From Saprospiraceae bacterium (GTDB taxonomy: Bacteria > Bacteroidota > Bacteroidia > Chitinophagales > Saprospiraceae), in assembly GCA_015490175.1 (NCBI GenBank), contig WFYJ01000044.1, positions 1 through 32,111 on the forward strand: a stretch of DNA of 32,111 bases, given 5' to 3'. The notes beneath the pieces were generated by a model, which searched no databases, had not been told where the DNA came from, and was given only the letters and a program-made list of their open reading frames with translations. Shown here piece after piece: positions 26,558-32,111 of this stretch; the stretch's first letter is position 1, and every line of letters begins with the position of its first letter. The position numbers and the translations under genes are program-made.

Positions 26558-27118
26558 ATGGCAGTTAAAATGCGTTTGCAACGCAAGGGCCGCAGAAAGC
26601 GCCCATTCTACCACATCGTGGTAGCCGACAGCCGTGCGCCGCGCGATGGCAAGTACATCGAGCGCATCGGTACCTACAATCCCATGACCAAGCCTGCGAC
26701 CATCAACCTGGATCGCGACAAGGCTTTTGAATGGCTCATGAAAGGGGCTCAGCCTACCGATACGGTGCGTGCCATCCTGCGCTTCAAGGGCGTGCTGTAC
26801 CGCAAGCACCTGATGCGTGGCGTGAAGAAAGGCGCACTGACCCTCGAACAGGCAGAACAGATGTATCAGGAATACATTCAGGCCAAAGACGCCAAAATCG
26901 CGGCGCGCTTCGAAGCGGCTGCCGAAGAGCGCCGTGCATGGCATCGGGCCATCTCGGGTGAAGCACCGACTCCGGCCAAGGCCGAAGAAACTGCTGCCGA
27001 AACACCTGCTGCTGAGGCCGAGGCTCCGGCTGAAGAAGCGGAAGCTCCGGCTGAAGGAGCAGCACCCGAGGCAGAAGCAACTGCTGCTCAGGAAGAAGAA
27101 ACCAAGACGGAAGAATAA
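26558..27118 (+). CDS. rpsP: 30S ribosomal protein S16 with long acidic C-terminal tail
   Basis: A protein of 186 aa. Residues 1-82 are canonical bS16 (MAVKMRLQRKGRRKRPFYHI, then VVADSRAPRDGKYIERIGTYNP). A Lys-rich helical segment (to about 130) and an Ala/Glu/Pro/Thr-rich tail (about 135-186) follow. S16 stabilises 16S rRNA folding in the 30S subunit. Extended S16 proteins occur in Bacteroidota; this tail is encoded by imperfect GCTGAAGAAGC-type repeats. The rimM-trmD-rplS partners often linked to rpsP elsewhere are absent, so the gene stands alone between its own promoter and terminator. Confidence 0.97.
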   Translation: MAVKMRLQRKGRRKRPFYHIVVADSRAPRDGKYIERIGTYNPMTKPATINLDRDKAFEWLMKGAQPTDTVRAILRFKGVLYRKHLMRGVKKGALTLEQAEQMYQEYIQAKDAKIAARFEAAAEERRAWHRAISGEAPTPAKAEETAAETPAAEAEAPAEEAEAPAEGAAPEAEATAAQEEETKTEE

Positions 27119-27139
27119 TTGTATTTTCGGCCTGTTGCA

Positions 27140-27181
27140 AAAGCGCCATTTGCCGCAAGGCAGATGGCGCTTTCCATTTTT
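27140..27181 (+). terminator. rpsP intrinsic terminator
   Basis: A 15-bp stem (27140-27154 with 27159-27173, one G-U pair) around the tetraloop GCAA, followed by CCATTTTT. The apex TTTGCC-GCAA-GGCA belongs to the recurrent GNAA hairpin motif. Confidence 0.9.
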
Positions 27182-27202
27182 GACGGTTTGTGGCCCGTTG
27201 GC

Positions 27203-27233
27203 TTGCATCCCATGCGCGCATTTGCTACATTTG
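27203..27233 (+). promoter_or_regulatory. promoter TTG-20-TACATTTG
   Basis: TTG at 27203-27205, a 20-base spacer, and an exact -7 box TACATTTG at 27226-27233, followed by an 80-base leader to the ATG at 27322. Confidence 0.75.
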
Positions 27234-27266
27234 CCGCTGCAAAATTTCACTTTTTCCCAAGTCTCG

Positions 27267-27300
27267 AACCTGGCAAGGCCCAAAGTGGCTTTGCCAGGTT
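27267..27300 (+). promoter_or_regulatory. 10-bp hairpin in the leader of the 27322 gene
   Basis: AACCTGGCAA (27267-27276) and TTGCCAGGTT (27291-27300) pair perfectly. A GGCC/TGGC inner pairing is possible. It is downstream of the promoter and 21 bases before the start codon, and is followed by CCGTTTTAAAA. It could be an attenuator or an mRNA-stability element. Confidence 0.5.
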
Positions 27301-27321
27301 CCGTTTTAAAATACTCAAGCC

Positions 27322-28716
27322 ATGGTACCACTCGATAAGGCCTACGAAGAGCATCTCGAGGCAATCAAGGAGCATCTGCAACAGTCGGAATTGCTCGCGC
27401 AATACCTCGATACGGAAGAAGAAGAGGATTACCTCGCGCTCAAGGAACTCTATGAGCCCCACATCGCCCAGTTGTACGAGCAGGTGGCGACGGAGAACCC
27501 CCTCCAGCTGATCGACCTGGAACGCAAGCTCATGGACCCGGGGCTGGAAGGGCTCTTTCTGCAGCGCATCCTCGGCTTTGCCGTGCTGCGAGGTGTGGTG
27601 GACGAGCAAACGATGAAGTACGTTTTTCCCCAGGAACACTTCAAGGAAGTGCTCACGGCTATTTGCCATTCATCCAACTTCGAAATCCTGAAAAAGCGCA
27701 TCGGCCAGACCATCCAGATGGGTTTTGCACTCAGCTCCGACATCTGGGTGACCAACCTGATCAATTCGTTCGAGGTGCGCCGCATCCGCAACTACCTGAA
27801 TGCCCAGCGCCTGGAACGCTACCGCACGCCCGAAGCGCGCCGCGAAGCACTGGCGCGCTATCGCAAGCAGTTCGAAAACCAGAATTTCTACACCACACAG
27901 TTCCCCGAATCGCTCAACGAGCTGAGCGTCTGGGCCGAGTCGATCAGGCAATTTCTCATTTACCGCATCACCCAGGGCCTGCCCAACGACAGCATCAAGC
28001 CCTATCTGCATCAGTTCGTAATGAACGAAACCTTCCTTGGCTCACGCGATCACCTGTACATCGCCATGCTCTATGCCATGTACTTCGATCGCAGTGAAGA
28101 GGAAAACGAAGCGCTCAAAAAGCTCTTTACGCGCATGCGCAAGGGGCTCGAGTACTTTGAAGAATGGTTTTTCGACATCTTGCTCGAGCTGCACAACCGG
28201 CCGGATATCGAAGTCGATGCCGAGGCCGATCTGCGCATGAGCAAAGTGATCGATCGAAAGCTCAAGGACGAGGTCGCGGCATACTACGATCTCATGGAGA
28301 CCCTGCACGGAAAGGGCTTCCAGCACGAAGAAGCCCTCGAAGCCGTCAAGGCCTTCTACGATGCGCATCCGGGCCTTTCGACCATCAACGAGTGCGTGCG
28401 GCGCACTCTGTTCCAGTACTTCAGCCACATCCTCAGAAACCTGGACGAGTCGGAATATCCCGAGATGTTCCGGCTGTTCGGGCACATGCGCGCCTACATG
28501 GATGTGTTTCTCAATGAAAAATTCAAGAGCGACCTCAAGCACGAGCTGCTGGCCTACATCCGCCGCCTGCAGAAAACCTATACCGACAAGCGCGGCAAAG
28601 ACTATCAGGACATCAAAAAGTTCGTGGCCGGCAACTTCCCGGAAGCAGGCCTGCTCACCGACAAGCAAGTGGTCGAACTGTTCAAGACGCGGCGCAAGAA
28701 GAAAGCCAGCGCCTGA
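27322..28716 (+). CDS. all-helical cytoplasmic protein, family not recognised
   Basis: A protein of 464 aa with no signal peptide, no membrane segment and no motif I can name. It is rich in Glu, Lys, Leu and Tyr and predicted almost entirely alpha-helical. The N-terminus is acidic (YLDTEEEEDYLALKELYEPH) and the C-terminus strongly basic (LFKTRRKKKASA). The middle contains repeated aromatic/charged helices such as YFEEWFFDILLELH and FQYFSHILRNLDE, reminiscent of helical-repeat scaffolds (weak inference). Codon use matches its neighbours. It has its own strong promoter and terminator, so it is a monocistronic gene that is expected to be expressed. I assign no function. Confidence 0.9.
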   Translation: MVPLDKAYEEHLEAIKEHLQQSELLAQYLDTEEEEDYLALKELYEPHIAQLYEQVATENPLQLIDLERKLMDPGLEGLFLQRILGFAVLRGVVDEQTMKYVFPQEHFKEVLTAICHSSNFEILKKRIGQTIQMGFALSSDIWVTNLINSFEVRRIRNYLNAQRLERYRTPEARREALARYRKQFENQNFYTTQFPESLNELSVWAESIRQFLIYRITQGLPNDSIKPYLHQFVMNETFLGSRDHLYIAMLYAMYFDRSEEENEALKKLFTRMRKGLEYFEEWFFDILLELHNRPDIEVDAEADLRMSKVIDRKLKDEVAAYYDLMETLHGKGFQHEEALEAVKAFYDAHPGLSTINECVRRTLFQYFSHILRNLDESEYPEMFRLFGHMRAYMDVFLNEKFKSDLKHELLAYIRRLQKTYTDKRGKDYQDIKKFVAGNFPEAGLLTDKQVVELFKTRRKKKASA

Positions 28717-28744
28717 CGAAAACGCCGATCGGCTACAAGACACA

Positions 28745-28784
28745 GCGCCCCATCTGCTTTGCATGCGGGTGGGGCGCAGTTTTT
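28745..28784 (+). terminator. intrinsic terminator after the helical protein gene
   Basis: GCGCCCCATCTGC (28745-28757) pairs with 28765-28777 (13 bp, two G-U), 7-base loop, then AGTTTTT. Confidence 0.88.
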
Positions 28785-28911
28785 CGCAGGGGTGCCACGG
28801 CTTCGGGCCCTCATTGGTCGGCTAATCCGTTGCGTTTGTCCACCGCGCTTTTCTGGTGCCGACTTTCGTCGTACTTTGACGGAAGTCGAAAATCCAAAAA
28901 ATCCTGGAACC

Positions 28912-29856
28912 ATGGCAGAATTGTTCCTTCCCTTCTTCCTGCTGCTCATCATCGTCATCAGCGGCATTTTCACCGTCAAGCAACAGACGGCAGCCGTCGT
29001 GGAGCGCTTTGGCAGGTTTCACAGCATTCGCCAGCCCGGCCTGCACTTCAAAATCCCGTTCATAGACAAAATCGCCGGACGCGTAAGCATGAAAATCCAG
29101 CAGCTCGATGTACTGGTGGAGACCAAGACCAAGGACGACGTGTTCGTCAAATTGAAGGTATCGGTACAATTCCGGATCTTGCGAGAGAACATTTTCGACG
29201 CGTTCTACAAGCTGCAAAACCCGCTCGAACAGATTACGGCCTACGTCTTCGACGTGGTGCGCGCCGAAGTGCCCAAGCTCAAGCTCGACGACGTGTTCGA
29301 ACGCAAGGACGACATCGCCATCGCCATCATGAGCGAGCTGCAGGAAGCAATGAACGACTACGGGTACATCATCGTCAAAGCCCTGGTGACCGACATCGAT
29401 CCCGATGAGGAGGTCAAGCGCGCCATGAACCACATCAACGCCGCCGAGCGCAACAAGGTGGCCGCCGAATTCGAAGCCGAAGCCGAACGCATCCGCATCG
29501 TGGCCAAGGCCAAGGCCGAAGCGGAAAGCAAGCGCCTGCAGGGCCAGGGCATCGCCGACCAGCGCCGCGAAATAGCCAAGGGGCTGGAAGACTCGGTGGG
29601 CGTACTCAACCAGGTGGGCATCAACTCTCAGGAAGCTTCCGCACTGATCGTGATCACCCAGCACTACGACACGCTGCAGGCCATGAGTGAAAATACCAAC
29701 AGCAACCTCATCCTCTTGCCCAATGCGCCCTCTGCCGCATCCGACATGCTGACGCAGATGGTAACCTCACTGGCGGCCTCGCAACGCCTGGGTGAGGAAA
29801 TGCACGAAGCCAATGCATTAAAGTTGAAAGAAAAGGAAAAGCAATCGCATTCGTAA
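28912..29856 (+). CDS. SPFH/band-7 (stomatin-like) membrane protein
   Basis: A protein of 314 aa. The ATG at 28912 begins an N-terminal membrane segment (MAELFLPFFLLLIIVISGIF); the in-frame upstream extension is the preceding terminator region and is rejected. The SPFH domain follows (TAAVVERFGRFHSIRQPGLH to about residue 180). A long Ala/Glu/Lys coiled coil (NAAERNKVAAEFEAEAERIR) comes next, then a tail with AQ/NSN-type C-terminal segments. The order resembles slipins and plant HIR proteins rather than FtsH-linked HflC. Such proteins oligomerise in membranes as rings or microdomain scaffolds. A near-consensus -7 box (TACTTTG, 28872-28878) lies upstream, and a good terminator follows. Confidence 0.93.
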   Translation: MAELFLPFFLLLIIVISGIFTVKQQTAAVVERFGRFHSIRQPGLHFKIPFIDKIAGRVSMKIQQLDVLVETKTKDDVFVKLKVSVQFRILRENIFDAFYKLQNPLEQITAYVFDVVRAEVPKLKLDDVFERKDDIAIAIMSELQEAMNDYGYIIVKALVTDIDPDEEVKRAMNHINAAERNKVAAEFEAEAERIRIVAKAKAEAESKRLQGQGIADQRREIAKGLEDSVGVLNQVGINSQEASALIVITQHYDTLQAMSENTNSNLILLPNAPSAASDMLTQMVTSLAASQRLGEEMHEANALKLKEKEKQSHS

Positions 29857-29922
29857 GGGGTGTGTGCCTCTGACCTGAATGCCACACCATCAAGATGCAA
29901 ATTTTTGTTTCGTCCTGATTTC

Positions 29923-29945
29923 AGCCTCCTTCGGGAGGCTTTTTT
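29923..29945 (+). terminator. intrinsic terminator with TTCG loop
   Basis: AGCCTCC (29923-29929), loop TTCG, GGAGGCT (29934-29940), then TTTTT. It is a textbook terminator for the SPFH gene. Confidence 0.92.
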
Positions 29946-29957
29946 GCACTTCGAAAT

Positions 29958-30323
29958 GGTGGTGTCCTTGACCAGATGATTCCACATCCCAAAAATGAAC
30001 GGGGGCAAAAAGGTGTAGCGTGTAGAGTTTAGTGTTTAAAGTTTAAAGTTTAAAGTTTTTCTTATTGATTACCAGTTTGTTGTCAAGTTTTCGATTCCTC
30101 GATTCCTCGGTTCTTCGGTTCCTCATTCATTGAAACCGCAGCCTTCGGTCGCAGAAAACGCAGTTTGAAATCAGTTAATCGAGGGCACTACCAAGCGTTT
30201 TTTGATGGTTGAATCACTCCCTCACTCACTCCCTCACTCCGTCACTCCATCGCCCCCTCACGCTGTCGCTCCGTCTCAAAATTCCCCAACCGGATTGCGC
30301 TGAGTATAATCAAGGACACTACC
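29958..30323. repeat. repeat cluster bounded by 14-base imperfect inverted ends
   Basis: GGTGGTGTCCTTGA at 29958-29971 and TCAAGGACACTACC at 30310-30323 are inverted copies matching at 13 of 14 positions and bound 366 bases. Inside are the second copy of the GGTGGTGTCC module (29958-30014), TTTAAAG heptamers (30030-30055), the TTGATTACCAG linker (to 30086), CGATTCCT/CGGTTCTT octamers (30091-30123), a CGCAG block (30133-30165) and CACTCCGT octamers (30215-30277). No open frame is credible. It may be a non-autonomous element or coincidental ends around a repeat cluster. Confidence 0.55.
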
Positions 30324-30366
30324 TTCCAAATCTTGGGTATCCCCTTTCTTTGCACGCAAACCCCGA

Positions 30367-31191
30367 TTGCTCGTGGACACACATCGACTACGCGCTTTGC
30401 TCAAGCATTACCTGCGTGCCCGAACGCGCTTTCGCTTGCACAGTCCTTTTGCCTACCAACTGGCTTGCGAAGTACTCGATGACGACCGCCACTACTATGC
30501 CTTCGACGAAATATCCTACCTGTACCGCCGCCTGCGCAAAAGCGACGAGCCCATCGAGCTGATCGACCGGGGGGCTGGCAGCCGGCGCAGCGTCAGCCGA
30601 CGCACTACAGTAGGCGAGGTGTTTCGCACGGCAGGCAGCTCGCTTTTCTTCTACAAATTCCTTTTCCGGCTGGTGCGATTCTTCCAGCCCGAAAACATCC
30701 TGGAACTCGGAACCAACCTGGGTCTCTCCGCGCTCAGCATGCACCGCGCAGCGCCACGAGCCCGACTGATCACCATAGAGGGCTGTCCCAATACGGCTGC
30801 TTTCGCAAAAAAGCTGTTTGCCGAAAGGCAGGCTCGAGTGGAAGTGGTTCAGGGACTGTTCCGGGAAGCCCTGCCACATGCCCTGGACCACCTGCAGCGG
30901 GTGGATTTCGCGTTCATCGACGGGGACCACCGAGGAGAAGCCACCCTCGAATACTTCCACATGCTGCTGCCCTACACCCACCCCGGCTCCATCCTCTTCT
31001 TCGACGACATCTACTGGTCGGCCGACATGGCGCAAGCGTGGGCAGCCATCAAAGCGCATCCCGATGTGCGCTTCACGGCCGATTTCTTCTTTGGAGGGCT
31101 GGTTTCCTTTCGAAAGGAGCAGGTCGTGCCCCTGCATCTCCATCTGATTCCAAGGCGGTTCAAACCCTGGCAAATGGGATTCGTGGAGTGA
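30367..31191 (+). CDS. class I SAM-dependent methyltransferase
   Basis: A protein of 274 aa if begun at TTG 30367. GTG at 30373 is as good, and there is no ATG before the in-frame TAA at 30307. The central Rossmann domain shows SAM motif I as ILELGTNLGLSALSM (about residue 118), followed by LITIEGCPNTAAFAKKLF, the acidic motif FAFIDGDHRGEATLEYF and ILFFDDIYWSADM. This is the arrangement of the Methyltransf_24/O-methyltransferase group. The N-terminal 100 residues are basic and aromatic, with an HSPFAYQLACEVLDD segment seen in Bacteroidota homologues. The substrate is unknown. The gene begins 44 bases after the right end of the repeat cluster, so its promoter may lie within or next to it. Confidence 0.88.
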   Translation: MLVDTHRLRALLKHYLRARTRFRLHSPFAYQLACEVLDDDRHYYAFDEISYLYRRLRKSDEPIELIDRGAGSRRSVSRRTTVGEVFRTAGSSLFFYKFLFRLVRFFQPENILELGTNLGLSALSMHRAAPRARLITIEGCPNTAAFAKKLFAERQARVEVVQGLFREALPHALDHLQRVDFAFIDGDHRGEATLEYFHMLLPYTHPGSILFFDDIYWSADMAQAWAAIKAHPDVRFTADFFFGGLVSFRKEQVVPLHLHLIPRRFKPWQMGFVE

Positions 31192-31212
31192 GCGCCTGCA
31201 AGCACAAAAAAA

Positions 31213-31271
31213 CTCCTGCATCAAGGGAGGTTGGACCGATGCAGGAGCACGAAACATACTATGAGAAAACT
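31213..31271 (+). ncRNA. leader-like hairpin 1 followed by ATGAGAAAACT
   Basis: CTCCTGCATC (31213-31222) pairs perfectly with GATGCAGGAG (31238-31247); the loop is AAGGGAGGTTGGACC. Preceded by AAAAAAA and followed by ACATACTATGAGAAAACT (31254-31271). It is 21 bases after the methyltransferase stop, so it might also act as its terminator, but no T-run follows. A short frame starts at ATG 31261 (MRKL...) and runs into repeat sequence. Confidence 0.5.
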
Positions 31272-31357
31272 ACACGATTGCTTGCCTGAATGCCTTTGCC
31301 CCGACGGGCGCAGCCACCCCAAACGCTTGCCGCAAAAAGCTGAATGGACGATAAACT

Positions 31358-31392
31358 ATGGTCAATGGTCAATCGCCAATGGTCAATCGCCA
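31358..31392 (+). repeat. 7-bp tandem repeat (ATGGTCA / ATCGCCA)
   Basis: Five consecutive heptamers in perfect phase: ATGGTCA, ATGGTCA, ATCGCCA, ATGGTCA, ATCGCCA. A degenerate echo (AATAGTCAATGGACGCCA) lies at about 31834-31851. Confidence 0.8.
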
Positions 31393-31488
31393 AACTGCGC
31401 GGATCCGCACCTGAAAGCTCTGGTTTGATGGATGGGGAACCAAAGATTTGAGGATTTGACCAAACAACTGATAGTCAAGATGAAAAAC
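31390..31488 (-). repeat. degenerate inverted copy of the 3589-3720 repeat
   Basis: Read on the minus strand it gives a GAAAAAC-start linker (31488-31456) resembling TTGATTACCAG...TTGTCAA, then CAAATCCT octamers, CATCCATC, and a CTTTCAG/GCGCAG block. This is the same order as copies 1 and 2. Confidence 0.55.
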
Positions 31489-31562
31489 CCTGGTGTACTC
31501 ATCCCGCCAGTTCTTGAGCGTAAAATGGCACAAATTTGGAAATAATTAATATGACGATTGGC

Positions 31563-31743
31563 TACCTTTCAAAAAAACCTACACCCTCGAAGGGACTTCA
31601 AGGTGTAGGACGATTAAAACATACTATGAGAAAACTGATGTAAAGATAAAGCCGCCCACCTTGAAAGGAAACACCCGACACCTGACAGGTGTCGTTGCTT
31701 TATCCCGAAAAGCCGGCCTCACAATGAGCGGTTGGCTTTTTTT
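31563..31743 (+). ncRNA. candidate structured RNA with hairpin 2 and intrinsic terminator
   Basis: A -7-like box TACCTTTC (31563-31570; TTTG 24 bases upstream) is followed at once by hairpin 2: CCTACACC (31578-31585) with GGTGTAGG (31602-31609), with inner GAAG/CTTC. Then comes ACATACTATGAGAAAACT (31619-31636), shared with hairpin 1. Next, GATAAAGC (31645-31652) can pair with GCTTTATC (31697-31704), enclosing a GACACCT/AGGTGTC hairpin (31677-31693). A terminator ends it. The only frame after the ATG is five codons (MRKLM, stop). I do not recognise the RNA family. Confidence 0.5.
31708..31743 (+). terminator. strong intrinsic terminator
   Basis: AAAAGCCGGCC (31708-31718) pairs with 31730-31740 over 11 bp (two G-U), followed by a run of seven T (31737-31743). 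No protein gene ends nearby, which implies that an RNA is terminated here. Confidence 0.82.
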
Positions 31744-31891
31744 ATTGAGCGGCAAGTCTGCGTCAGGTATTAGCCCAACTTTACCCGGAGGATCATGTTA
31801 TACCCAACGCAATTCGGTTTGGGAATTATTGACAATAGTCAATGGACGCCAAACGATTGTTTGAGATGGAGAGAAGAGAGATGGAGTGAAA

Positions 31892-32105
31892 GAGTGACCA
31901 ACTGCGCAAACTGCGTCAGTGCTGCGGCTGAAAGCCGCGGTTTTTGGCAGAGGAACCGGGGAACCGAAGAACCGAGGATTTGACTCAAGAGCCTGCTGAA
32001 AAAGTCGAAAAACATTCAGTTACACAGAGCGCCACTGAGCACGCACTGATTTTCACAGAGTTGTAAACCCCAAACCCTGAACTCTGAACGCTCAACCCTC
32101 AACGA
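31892..32105 (-). repeat. inverted partner of the 12152-12423 composite repeat
   Basis: On the minus strand: TTGAGGG/TTCAGAG heptamers (32105-32071), the 58-base block (32070-32013), CGACTTTTTCAGCAGGCTC (32007-31989), CGGTTCTT octamers (31976-31955), a CGCAG block including the exact 28-base match (31919-31892), and a CACTC run. Module order differs partly from 12152-12423: the CAGCAGGCTC piece and octamers sit before, not after, the CGCAG block. Confidence 0.8.
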
Positions 32106-32111
32106 AGGGTA

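Noticed and set aside
28759-28911. Upstream extension of the SPFH protein
   Set aside because: It overlaps the terminator and the region of the promoter-like box; the membrane segment starts exactly at ATG 28912.
31261-31428. Cys-containing 55-residue peptide after hairpin 1
   Set aside because: The MRKL start is followed by sequence that runs through the ATGGTCA heptamers, with no signal peptide or conserved pattern; more likely a decayed or orphan leader.
31795-31983. 62-residue frame starting after GGAGG-ATC-ATG
   Set aside because: The GGAGG is a tempting ribosome-binding site, but most of the frame is made of the composite repeat (CGCAG and CGGTTCTT units), and other genes here do not use Shine-Dalgarno sites. 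It is probably chance or a gene remnant cut by the repeat.

Overview
The window is GC-rich bacterial chromosome that reads as Bacteroidota, most likely a high-GC member of the Saprospirales/Chitinophagales side of the phylum (inference). The reasons are: genes with no Shine-Dalgarno sequence; repeated -7 promoter boxes of the TAnnTTTG type; a DUF5118/DUF5117 metalloprotease; a DUF4369/thioredoxin protein; PorV-like and DUF481 outer-membrane barrels; and a BadF-type GlcNAc kinase. I found 24 credible protein genes, no rRNA or tRNA, no CRISPR array, no prophage and no intact insertion sequence.

Layout. 1-5.4 kb (+): a 5'-truncated DUF547 protein, a secreted zinc metalloprotease and a periplasmic thiol-disulfide protein. 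5.5-11.8 kb (-): trxB, metK, an FAH-family hydrolase and two tandem, translationally coupled CotH-like proteins. 12.4-14.3 kb (-): pfkA and a BadF-family sugar kinase. 14.6-15.5 kb (+): a membrane-anchored glucosaminidase, converging on an RluA - GT39 - FtsE group (-, 15.6-18.7 kb). 18.8-20.3 kb (-): a DUF481 barrel and uridine kinase, divergent from a CNT nucleoside transporter (+, 20.4-21.8 kb). Uptake plus phosphorylation makes a small nucleoside-salvage locus. 22-24.6 kb (+): a lipoprotein amidohydrolase and an outer-membrane barrel. 24.7-29.9 kb (+): the ABC-F factor EttA, ribosomal protein S16 with a long acidic tail, an all-helical protein I do not recognise, and an SPFH/band-7 protein. 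30.4-31.2 kb (+): a class I methyltransferase.

The genes are mostly housekeeping. The unusual content is between them. Every large intergenic gap (3.6-3.9, 11.9-12.4, 21.8-21.95, 29.9-30.35 and 31.2-32.1 kb) is built from a small vocabulary of degenerate 7-, 8- and 9-bp tandem modules plus fixed linkers. These recur in the same order, in both orientations, several times in 32 kb. The last 900 bases also hold two hairpins with different stem sequences but the same following sequence (ACATACTATGAGAAAACT). The second is followed by a compactly folding stretch and a strong intrinsic terminator, so it is a candidate structured RNA or an orphaned 5' leader. A short palindrome able to form a GNAA-loop hairpin (TTTTTGC-GNAA-GC type) also recurs throughout, inside and outside genes.
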